5,957 nucleotides of DNA from Opitutaceae bacterium (lineage in GTDB: Bacteria > Verrucomicrobiota > Verrucomicrobiia > Opitutales > Opitutaceae), in assembly GCA_020847775.1 (NCBI GenBank), contig JADLBI010000216.1, forward strand, positions 1-5,957, written 5' to 3'. The first letter of the stretch is position 1, and each line of letters starts with the position of its first letter. The translations under genes and the position numbers were made by a program. Below, in pieces: positions 1-5,450 of this stretch. Below the pieces are notes generated by a model. The model was not told where the DNA came from and ran no database searches. It was given only the letters and a program-made list of their open reading frames with translations.

Positions 1-78
1 GTCTTCATCGAAGGCAAGGCCACCACCGCCTACATGGAAGAGTTCATGAACCGCACCCCGCCCGACCTGTTCGGCTGA
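1..78 (+). CDS. C-terminal 25 residues of an unidentified protein, possibly biotin carboxylase (AccC)
   Basis: An open frame enters from the left edge and ends at TGA 76-78, giving a tail that reads VFIEGKATTAYMEEFMNRTP and then PDLFG. The spacing of F, G, T, aromatic and E-F resembles the last helix of biotin carboxylase subunits of acetyl-CoA carboxylase (the F..G...T.(F/Y)(L/M)E pattern near the C-terminus). If so, it would carboxylate biotin on the AccB carrier for fatty-acid synthesis. This rests on a short, weak pattern; the catalytic ATP-grasp domain lies outside the window. That the frame is coding is likely from codon composition and the clean stop; the identity is only a suggestion. 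No T-rich rho-independent terminator follows. Confidence 0.5.
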   Translation, partial: VFIEGKATTAYMEEFMNRTPPDLFG

Positions 79-105
79 GCACCGCGGCCCCCGCCGCAAA
101 TGATA

Positions 106-141
106 TCGCCAAGGGGCGACAGTCGCCTTGTGGTGGCCACC
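106..141. repeat. Cluster of overlapping inverted repeats ahead of the permease gene
   Basis: Three dyads lie in 36 bases. TCGCC (106-110) can pair with GGCGA (115-119) around an AAGG loop. GGCGAC (115-120) can pair with GTCGCC (122-127) around a single A, and flanking CAA (110-112) and TTG (128-130) extend this if GG 113-114 bulges. GGTGGCCACC (132-141) is a perfect 10-base palindrome. The first two share an arm and exclude each other as RNA hairpins. No T-run follows, so a classical terminator is not supported. It may be an operator, a translational control structure (AAGGGG at 111-116 is the only Shine-Dalgarno-like stretch nearby), or a copy of a dispersed intergenic palindrome. The dyads are seen directly; the function is open. 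Confidence 0.55.
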
Positions 142-148
142 GGCATCC

Positions 149-1045
149 ATGTTCGCGGCCCTGCTCACCACCGCCTGCTTTTCCTTCTCGGTCATCTTCG
201 CTCAACGCAGCATCGCCGCGGTCGGCCAAGTGCGGGCCAATCTGGGTCGCCTGCTGGTGGCCGCTTTCATCCTCGGGCTATACGCGCACACCATCGGCAC
301 GGGATTTCACAATGCCGCCACCGGTTGGCTCTTCCTGAGCGGCGTGGTCGGCATGGGCTTCGGTGATATCGCTCTGTTCATGGCACTGCCACGGCTGGGT
401 TCCCGGCTCACCTTGCTCATGGCCCAGTGTCTCGCCGCCCCCATCGCCGCCATCTGCGAGTGGACTTGGCTGGGCACGCGCCTCACCGCGGCCCAACTGG
501 CTCTTGGTGCGGTGATTCTCGCCGGCATTGCCGTCGCATTCATGCCCGACCGCGCCCACCCGCCGCGCGTGCGACTACGCTGGAGCGGCTTCGCGATCGG
601 CGTCCTCGCCGCCGCCGGGCAGGGCATCGGTGCCATCATCACCCGCAAGGGTAACCTGGTGTCCCTCGCCGCCGGCGAGGGACTGCTCAACGGTATTGAC
701 GCCGCCTACCACCGCATTCTCGGCGGCCTGACCATCACCGCGCTTTGGTATATAGTCGTGTGCGGTCGCCAGTGGGCTCCGCCAACCGCCGCCGCGCCTG
801 CCCAGCCGCGCCATTACGGTTGGGCCGTGGCCAACGGCCTCGCGGGTCCTGTTTTCGGCGTGAGTTGCTACCAATGGGCGCTCGCCACCAGCCCCAGCGG
901 CATCGTGCTACCCATCGTCGCCACCTCGCCCCTGCTGGCGATTCCGTTGGCATGGTGGCTCGAGGGCGATCGGCCCAATTTGCGCTCGATCCTAGGCGGC
1001 GTCATTGCGGTCGCGGGCGTCATCGGTCTAATCTTGGTGCGTTGA
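149..1045 (+). CDS. EamA/DMT-superfamily ten-helix membrane permease
   Basis: The 298-residue product is almost wholly hydrophobic, with about ten membrane segments at roughly residues 1-18, 32-48, 60-80, 87-106, 113-132, 146-165, 190-206, 224-245, 250-271 and 278-297. This is the two-times-five-helix layout and usual length (about 300) of drug/metabolite transporters of the EamA type, in the inner membrane. A charged loop with DRAHPPRVRLR (134-144) separates the halves, and the second half ends with the typical GG.(I/L)...G pattern (283-292). Substrate cannot be read from sequence; relatives move amino acids, nucleosides or small metabolites. I chose ATG 149 because the first helix begins there. 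A TTG at 128 in the same frame, 11 bases after AAGGGG, would add seven residues (LWWPPAS before M) and cannot be excluded. It is followed after 34 bases by the hydrolase-like gene on the same strand, so co-transcription is likely. Confidence 0.85.
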   Translation: MFAALLTTACFSFSVIFAQRSIAAVGQVRANLGRLLVAAFILGLYAHTIGTGFHNAATGWLFLSGVVGMGFGDIALFMALPRLGSRLTLLMAQCLAAPIAAICEWTWLGTRLTAAQLALGAVILAGIAVAFMPDRAHPPRVRLRWSGFAIGVLAAAGQGIGAIITRKGNLVSLAAGEGLLNGIDAAYHRILGGLTITALWYIVVCGRQWAPPTAAAPAQPRHYGWAVANGLAGPVFGVSCYQWALATSPSGIVLPIVATSPLLAIPLAWWLEGDRPNLRSILGGVIAVAGVIGLILVR

Positions 1046-1079
1046 CCACCCGCCCGGAACGGCACCTATCGCCCACACC

Positions 1080-2498
1080 ATGTCGTCCCCGGCCATTAAC
1101 TCAATCGGTGGATTCACACAGCTCGCGCCGTCGGAGGACCTGCTAGTGCGGGCCGCTTCGCGCACCGTGCGCGGCGAATTTCAATTCGATGTGGTGTGCC
1201 GGGATGAACCCGCCGCGCTGTTGACCGATGCGCGTTTGGAGTTTCCGGGATTCACAACTCTGGCCCGTCGTGTGGGTTTGCCGGAGGGCGGCGCGCGGTT
1301 TGTCGGCCGCCTGACCCGGCCCGGCTTTAACGCCCTGCGCGTGACGGCGACCCACCGGGGCCAAACGCTCTCCGGCCGCGACTTTTTTCTTCAGCCCGAA
1401 CCGACGCCACTGCGAACCGGCGGCGAGGTCGGCTATTACGTGTTTCTCGGCTGCGGCGACTACCCCAAAATCACCGGCCGCGAGGCGCACCCGCTGGGCT
1501 CATGGACACTCGCGCAGTGGCACCAACTACTGGAGTGGATGGGCTGCCACGGCATGAACCGCCTTTGGGTGCTGCTCAACGGCTACACCCTCGCTTATCC
1601 CTCGCGCCGTTACCCCGCGCTGCGCGACCGGCACGCGCGCAACGCCCGCGACAACATTCTCCGCGCACTCATCGACCACGGCCACGCGCACGGCGTGCAA
1701 ACCCACCTCATGCTCACGACCGACGGCCATGCGCGTGATTTTTGCCATGCCCACCCTGCCGCCGCGCGCCTCGACGCCACCGGCCAGCCCGGACCCGACT
1801 TCGGCCTCGCGTTGGAGCACCCCCTCACCCGCCAGTATATTTTCGACGTGCTGGACGAGGTATTGGAGCTTTATCCCAATGCCGACGGCATCGCCGTGCA
1901 CCCGACCGAGAGCGATCCCGATCGTTTCAACCCCGAATCCATCGCCGCCTGCCACACCGAAACGGGCCGTGATCTGTGCGCCATGCCACTCGAGGACCGC
2001 CGAATCTGGCACAACCAAACCTTTGCCCGCTTCCTCCGCGAATTTGGCGCGCGCGCCCGGGCGCGCAATCCCTCGCTCGACCTCGTCATGGCGAATTGCT
2101 GGTGGCAGGATGAGCAACCCGCCATCTACCGCAACGAGCTTCCGCCTGAGTGGCGCATCGCCGTGTGGCACTACGCGTGGGAGGACCCAAGCTCGACGCG
2201 CTGGCCTATTTACCCGTGGGTGGAGGCGTTTGGCGCGTCGCGCCTCCTCTACATGCCAGCCAGCCAGTCCTACCTCTTTCCCGCCGATCCCGGGCTCGTC
2301 ATGGATCGCCATATCGGCACGGACCGCCTGATCAGCACCGCGGCTTCCCTCGGAGTGCGCTCGACCATCTATTTCGCCGGTTGGGACTTCCCGACCGAGG
2401 AGGGCCGCCTGCTTGACGCGTTACTCGCGCGCCACCCCGCTGGTGGGCCAATCGGCGCGCTCTACGAAAACTATTTCGCCGCGCGCGCTGGCCGGTAG
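1080..2498 (+). CDS. Cytoplasmic glycoside-hydrolase-like TIM-barrel protein, family not assigned
   Basis: The 472-residue product begins at ATG 1080 with no signal peptide or membrane segment, so it should be cytoplasmic. Residues about 1-107 look like a beta-sandwich (alternating hydrophobic strands, PGFNALRVTA at 81-90). From about 117 on the pattern is TIM-barrel: YYVFLGCGDYP (119-129), a helix with WHQLLEWMGCHGMNRLWVLL (147-166), GVQTHLMLTTDGH (205-217), and a strand ending in H274-P-T-E277-S-D279 after a YPNADGI stretch. Then come MANCWWQDEQ (337-346), VWHYAWEDP (362-370) and a late IYFAGWDFPTEEG (430-442). A Glu/Asp pair after a barrel strand and several aromatic-acid clusters are typical of carbohydrate hydrolases such as GH20, GH67 and related clans. 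E277 and D279 are my candidate catalytic residues, by inference only. No strong Shine-Dalgarno is visible. The neighbouring permease may supply or remove its substrate or product. It could instead be a non-catalytic sugar-binding relative. Confidence 0.65.
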   Translation: MSSPAINSIGGFTQLAPSEDLLVRAASRTVRGEFQFDVVCRDEPAALLTDARLEFPGFTTLARRVGLPEGGARFVGRLTRPGFNALRVTATHRGQTLSGRDFFLQPEPTPLRTGGEVGYYVFLGCGDYPKITGREAHPLGSWTLAQWHQLLEWMGCHGMNRLWVLLNGYTLAYPSRRYPALRDRHARNARDNILRALIDHGHAHGVQTHLMLTTDGHARDFCHAHPAAARLDATGQPGPDFGLALEHPLTRQYIFDVLDEVLELYPNADGIAVHPTESDPDRFNPESIAACHTETGRDLCAMPLEDRRIWHNQTFARFLREFGARARARNPSLDLVMANCWWQDEQPAIYRNELPPEWRIAVWHYAWEDPSSTRWPIYPWVEAFGASRLLYMPASQSYLFPADPGLVMDRHIGTDRLISTAASLGVRSTIYFAGWDFPTEEGRLLDALLARHPAGGPIGALYENYFAARAGR

Positions 2499-2508
2499 CC
2501 AAACGCGC
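2483..2508. terminator. Imperfect hairpin over the convergent gene ends, possible bidirectional terminator
   Basis: GCGCG (2483-2487) pairs with CGCGC (2504-2508) and TGGC (2489-2492) with GCCA (2498-2501), leaving a 5-base loop and a small C versus AA bulge. The structure contains the stop codon of the hydrolase-like gene and ends nine bases before the prmA stop, so it could serve both converging transcripts. It lacks a U-tract on either strand; AAA at 2501-2503 lies within the stem. A terminator role is therefore weakly supported, and it may equally be a 3'-end stabiliser. Confidence 0.3.
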
Positions 2509-2516
2509 CAAGCATT

Positions 2517-3389
2517 TCAGTTCGGACGCTGAAGTTTGACATCGCTCCACTCGCCCATCACGCGGCTCTCCACCGCCCAACCGGGCGCGACGGCTTGAAA
2601 CGCCGCACACACCTCCGCGTTTTCGCGCGCCAAAATTCCGCTCAACACCAACGTCCCGCCCGGCGCGACCGCCGCCACGAGCTGCGGCGCGAACGCGATC
2701 AAAACATGGCCGAGGATGTTGGCCATGACGAAATCCGCCTGCCTCCCCGCCAGCCCGGAAACCAAATCGCCTTCGTAAAACTCGACCGCTCCGGCCAGCC
2801 CATTCAGCACCGCGTTCTCATCACTCACCCGCACCGCCTCCGGGTCGTTGTCAAAACCCGCCACGCGCGCGAATCCCAACTTCGCGGCGGACAAAGCGAG
2901 AATCCCCGAGCCGCACCCGGCGTCGAGCACGCGCACGCCCTTGTCCGCGTGCCCCGCCCACGTCACCAAACGCTCGACGCACAAGCGCGTCGTCTCGTGA
3001 TTGCCCGTGCCAAACGCCAATCCGGGATCGAGCCACAGCACTTCGTCGCCTGCGGGCAGGTGGAACGTGCCGCGCTCCCACACCGGCACCCAGTGCAATC
3101 GGCCAAATTGCCACGCCTTGAAATGCGCCTTGTAGCGGTCGCGCCACTCCTGTTCCTCCAACGCGCGCAATCCCGGTTGCGCCGTCGCGAGCTCCGGGCA
3201 CGCCGCCACCAGCTCCGCCCATGCCGTCATGGCCGCGATTTCGCTTTCAAAAACTCCCAGCAGACCGGCGGTGCGGGCGATCACATCCTCCCACACATTC
3301 CAGCCGGTCAAGCCGGCTTCCTGCAACCGGTCATCCACGGTCTCAACATCGTCCGGCGCGAACGCCGCCTTGAGTTCCACTAAAGTCAT
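2517..3389 (-). CDS. prmA: Ribosomal protein L11 methyltransferase
   Basis: The 290-residue product matches PrmA in length and layout. PrmA transfers methyl groups from S-adenosylmethionine to ribosomal protein L11 in the cytoplasm. The N-terminal third is the L11-recognition part; a linker with WRDRYKAHFKAW (82-93) follows. The PrmA signature LDPGLAFGTGNHETT lies at 120-134, and the methyltransferase glycine loop DAGCGSGI at 156-163. FDNDPEAV (179-186) carries the acid that binds the cofactor ribose, and MANIL (222-226) is the active-site strand. I chose ATG 3389 because the following MTLVELKA fits the family start; AGG lies seven bases upstream. An in-frame GTG at 3452 would add 21 residues and overlap araC by 14 bases. 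The extra residues (rich in G, A, P, R) look non-coding. It follows araC after 49 bases in the same direction, probably as the last gene of the run. Confidence 0.93.
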   Translation of the reverse strand: MTLVELKAAFAPDDVETVDDRLQEAGLTGWNVWEDVIARTAGLLGVFESEIAAMTAWAELVAACPELATAQPGLRALEEQEWRDRYKAHFKAWQFGRLHWVPVWERGTFHLPAGDEVLWLDPGLAFGTGNHETTRLCVERLVTWAGHADKGVRVLDAGCGSGILALSAAKLGFARVAGFDNDPEAVRVSDENAVLNGLAGAVEFYEGDLVSGLAGRQADFVMANILGHVLIAFAPQLVAAVAPGGTLVLSGILARENAEVCAAFQAVAPGWAVESRVMGEWSDVKLQRPN

Positions 3390-3392
3390 GCG

Positions 3393-3406
3393 CGAGCCTG
3401 CGCTCG
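3393..3406 (-). promoter_or_regulatory. Small hairpin just upstream of the prmA start
   Basis: On the minus strand CGAGC (3406-3402) pairs with GCTCG (3397-3393) around a four-base loop GCAG, ending three bases before the ATG at 3389. The stem includes the AGG that is the only Shine-Dalgarno-like stretch, so folding could dampen prmA translation. The surrounding 49-base araC-prmA spacer is very GC-rich and shows no promoter-like or T-rich terminator element. The pairing is seen; a regulatory role is inference. Confidence 0.25.
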
Positions 3407-3438
3407 GCCCGCCGCCCGGCGCAAGCCGCGAAACGTAA

Positions 3439-4242
3439 TTACCGGCCCGCACCCGATGCCGTGGCGTGGCGCGCGCGATAATGCCGCGGGCTTTGCCCAG
3501 TCGCCGCGCGGATCGTCTTGTTGAAAAAATGCAGGTCCGGCAGCCCGACCTCCGCCGCGATGCTCTTGATCGCCATCGTCGTGTGCACGAGCAGGTGTTG
3601 CGCCCGCTCGATCCGGCGCTGGCGGATGTAACCCTCGGCCGTCAGGCCGAACTCGGCCTTGAACAATCGCGTCAGGTGGTTGTGCGAAATCTCCGCGCCC
3701 CGCGCCAGCGCGGGGATCGACTGCGCTTCGGCCAGATGCACCTCGATCTCGCGCACCGCGTGGCTAAGCGCCGGATGCAGCTGCCGCTTCGGCGTTTTTT
3801 CCAAAAACGGCTGCGTCACCAACTGCCACAGGATTTCCCACAGCCGCACCGAGGAGCGGCACGGCATCGAAGGCAACCACCCCGCCGCCTCGTCGAGCGC
3901 CTTGGCCAGTCGCCCGTAGCTCCCGCCCAAATCCTGCAACACCGGCATCGGCACCAAATCGCCCCGCGTGGGTAGCCGGAAATGCGCGAAGCCATGCCAC
4001 GACTCGCCTTCGTAATGGAAAACAATGCGCGCGTTCGGCGGCGTCACGCCCACCCAGCCCGGTCGCACCTCAAACTCGCGCTCGTCGATCGCGAGCCGCC
4101 CGTGAAAATTGTAGAGGTGCAGACACCACAGCTCCGGCAGGTGAAACACCTCCTTCCGCGCGCGCCGACCGTGCACGGCCCGGCCCGCCTGCACCAGTTG
4201 CGGCGGATTTTTCAACGGCATCTGCCAGATGTCCGCGTGCAT
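3439..4242 (-). CDS. AraC-family transcriptional regulator
   Basis: The 267-residue product has the AraC/XylS architecture. Residues about 35-90 form a cupin-like ligand-sensing domain with short beta strands (LHLYNFHGRLAIDEREFEVR, 41-60; then GWVGVTPPNARIVFHY at 62-77). Residues about 160-260 form the DNA-binding domain. Its first helix-turn-helix is SIPALARGAEISHNHLTRLF (175-194) and its second is AIKSIAAEVGLPDLHFFNK (224-242), followed by the family hallmark TGQSPRHYR (248-256). It should bind DNA and usually activates genes in response to a small molecule, often a sugar; the ligand is unknown. The ATG at 4242-4240 shares its A with the purN stop codon (TGATG), so translation is coupled to purN. 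Longer forms starting further upstream would run through purN in another frame and lack family similarity. It is followed by prmA after 49 bases. A nearby possible target is the hydrolase-like gene on the other strand. Confidence 0.9.
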   Translation of the reverse strand: MHADIWQMPLKNPPQLVQAGRAVHGRRARKEVFHLPELWCLHLYNFHGRLAIDEREFEVRPGWVGVTPPNARIVFHYEGESWHGFAHFRLPTRGDLVPMPVLQDLGGSYGRLAKALDEAAGWLPSMPCRSSVRLWEILWQLVTQPFLEKTPKRQLHPALSHAVREIEVHLAEAQSIPALARGAEISHNHLTRLFKAEFGLTAEGYIRQRRIERAQHLLVHTTMAIKSIAAEVGLPDLHFFNKTIRAATGQSPRHYRARHATASGAGR

Positions 4243-4814
4243 CAGGTCTCGCTCAATCGCGCCAAAACCGCGGGCAACAACGCATGTTCGGCCGCATGCA
4301 CCTTCGCCGTCAGTGTCTCCAATGTATCTTCCGCCTCCACCCGCACCGCCGCTTGGTCGATGATCGGACCGCCGTCCACTTCGGCCGTGACGTGGTGCAC
4401 CGTGCAACCGGTGATTTTCGCCCCGCGCCGCCACGCCTGCCCAATACCGTCCAGCCCCGGAAAACTCGGCAGCAAGCTCGGATGTAGGTTGATAATCTTC
4501 CCCGCAAACGCGTCCAAAAACCCCGGCTTGATCACGCGCATGAACCCTGCGAGCACCACCACATCAGGCGCGCACGCTTGAATCGCCTTGATGTAGCGCG
4601 CCTCGCCCTCGCCCTCGAGCTTGGTCTTGAACGGCGACGCGTCCAGATGCGCCGCGGACACGCCAAACTCCGCGCCCAGTTGCAAGATACCCGCGTCGGG
4701 CTGGTCGGAAAAAATCTGCACGACCTCGCCGCGCCCGAGCCGCCCGGCGCGCTGTGCTTGCAAAATCGCCCGGGCGTTGCTGCCGCGGCCGGAGCCAAGA
4801 ATGACGATGCGCAT
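4242..4814 (-). CDS. purN: Phosphoribosylglycinamide formyltransferase (GART)
   Basis: The 190-residue product catalyses transfer of formyl from 10-formyltetrahydrofolate to GAR, making FGAR in de novo purine synthesis. The N-terminal phosphate-binding segment is MRIVILGSGRGSNARAI (1-17). The active-site segment INLHPSLLPSFPG spans 108-120, placing the catalytic triad at N109, H111 and D147 (the last in EVDGGPII, 145-152), equivalent to N106, H108 and D144 of the E. coli enzyme. Length is slightly short of the E. coli protein (212) but within the family range; no piece is missing. The ATG at 4814 is the family start; the frame is open upstream for 32 more codons, but these overlap rfaE2 and read as low-complexity. 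Only five bases separate it from the rfaE2 stop, and its stop overlaps the araC start by one base. Confidence 0.95.
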   Translation of the reverse strand: MRIVILGSGRGSNARAILQAQRAGRLGRGEVVQIFSDQPDAGILQLGAEFGVSAAHLDASPFKTKLEGEGEARYIKAIQACAPDVVVLAGFMRVIKPGFLDAFAGKIINLHPSLLPSFPGLDGIGQAWRRGAKITGCTVHHVTAEVDGGPIIDQAAVRVEAEDTLETLTAKVHAAEHALLPAVLARLSET

Positions 4815-4819
4815 AAAAT

Positions 4820-5317
4820 TCAAATCTCCCCGGCGCGGCGGATGCGCTCGATCAGGCTGGTTGTGCTGAAGCCTTCTAGAAACGGCAGGAACTTGATGGC
4901 TGCGCCGCATTTCTCCAACTCCGCCCGCTCCTCGGGATTCAATTTATCCAAGGTGTAATCCCCCGCCTTGCAGTAAACATCGGGCCGCAGCACGCGGATT
5001 TCCGGGGTGAGCCGCGGCTCGCGAAAGATGACAATGCCGGTCACGAACCACAACGCGCCGAGCGCGTAAGCGCGTTGCTCCTCGCTCATCACCGGCCGGG
5101 CCGGACCCTTGAGCGCGCGCACGCTGGCGTCGCTATTGATCGCGACAAACAGCGCATCGCCGAGTTTGCGCGCCTCCTTGAGATAATAGAGGTGCCCCGT
5201 GTGCAACAGGTCGAAAACCCCGTTGGTCAGCACCAGCTTTTTGCCGGCCTCGCGCAGCTTGGCGCGCGCCGCCATGGCGTCTTCGAGCGTCAGGAGTTTC
5301 GGATTTTCGAGTTGCAC
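4820..5317 (-). CDS. rfaE2: D-glycero-beta-D-manno-heptose 1-phosphate adenylyltransferase (stand-alone RfaE2 domain)
   Basis: The 165-residue product is a single nucleotidyltransferase domain like the C-terminal half of bifunctional HldE/RfaE. This activity adenylylates heptose 1-phosphate from ATP on the route to ADP-heptose for lipopolysaccharide core or other glycans. The nucleotide-binding segment TNGVFDLLHTGHLYYL (31-46) contains the HxGH motif as HTGH (39-42). Then come NSDASVRALKGPARP (61-75), KAGDY (117-121, usually KGGDY) and GFSTTSLIERI (149-159). The kinase half (HldA) is absent and must be elsewhere. The start is GTG 5317, the only start codon after the in-frame stop at 5338-5336 that keeps the usual 20-residue N-terminal helix. 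ATG 5275 would trim that helix. No Shine-Dalgarno is visible. It is the first gene of the tight run with purN. A related cytidylyltransferase role (TagD-like) is a less likely alternative. Confidence 0.88.
   Translation of the reverse strand: MQLENPKLLTLEDAMAARAKLREAGKKLVLTNGVFDLLHTGHLYYLKEARKLGDALFVAINSDASVRALKGPARPVMSEEQRAYALGALWFVTGIVIFREPRLTPEIRVLRPDVYCKAGDYTLDKLNPEERAELEKCGAAIKFLPFLEGFSTTSLIERIRRAGEI
4826..4831 (-). promoter_or_regulatory. Ribosome binding site of purN inside the rfaE2 end
   Basis: On the minus strand GGGGAG (4831-4826) lies within the last codons of rfaE2, 11 bases before the purN ATG at 4814. The spacing is a little long, but it is the only good Shine-Dalgarno match nearby. 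It supports ATG 4814 over the more upstream open-frame starts, which have none in a sensible position. Confidence 0.55.
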
Positions 5318-5450
5318 CGCGGTGAGCCGGGAAGTTCACACGCGCCGCCCGGCTTGTAAATCCCGATTCCCGTTCATTCGCCGCCACCATGAGGCAACCG
5401 GACCCTCAAACCACCGACGCGGCGCGATTTGCTCAAGCGCATCGCTTCGT
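5318..5450 (-). other. 133-base spacer expected to hold the rfaE2-purN-araC-prmA promoter
   Basis: This stretch separates the GIY-YIG gene from rfaE2, both on the minus strand, and is the only room for a promoter of the four-gene run. I looked for sigma-70 boxes and found TTGAGG- and TTGCCT-like hexamers but no well-spaced TATAAT-like partner, so no promoter is called. A perfect 5-base stem AAGCG/CGCTT (5435-5439 with 5443-5447, 3-base loop) lies just past the GIY-YIG stop but lacks a T-run. The inverted repeat at 5325-5354 is listed separately. No convincing small gene is seen. Confidence 0.35.
5325..5354. promoter_or_regulatory. 7-base inverted repeat in the rfaE2 leader
   Basis: AGCCGGG (5325-5331) and CCCGGCT (5348-5354) are perfect inverted copies 16 bases apart. 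On the minus strand the second arm ends seven bases before the GTG start of rfaE2, exactly where a ribosome binding site should be, and none is present. The repeat could be an operator for a dimeric regulator or an RNA stem limiting translation. There is no T-run, so it is not a classical terminator. The repeat is plain to see; its role is inferred. Confidence 0.4.

Noticed and set aside
100..366. An ATG-started 88-codon frame overlapping the permease start
   Set aside because: It is out of frame with the ten-helix permease and encodes an Arg/His-rich sequence without hydrophobic or domain structure.
1046..1079. Possible promoter between the permease and hydrolase-like genes
   Set aside because: The 34-base gap has no recognisable -35/-10 pair and no terminator, so co-transcription is the simpler reading.
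1527..2312. A 261-codon open frame on the minus strand opposite the hydrolase-like gene
   Set aside because: Its composition is that of a reverse-strand shadow (Val/Ala/Gly/His-rich without secondary-structure pattern), and the plus-strand frame has convincing fold patterns.
2595..3383. A 262-codon open frame on the plus strand opposite prmA
   Set aside because: It is antisense to a gene with clear PrmA motifs, is Arg/His/Pro-rich, and has no recognisable domain; GC-rich DNA commonly leaves such frames open.
4602..4613. Tandem CTCGCC direct repeat within purN
   Set aside because: It merely encodes the Glu-Gly repeat at residues 67-71 of PurN, a surface loop; only two to three units, so not a meaningful repeat array.
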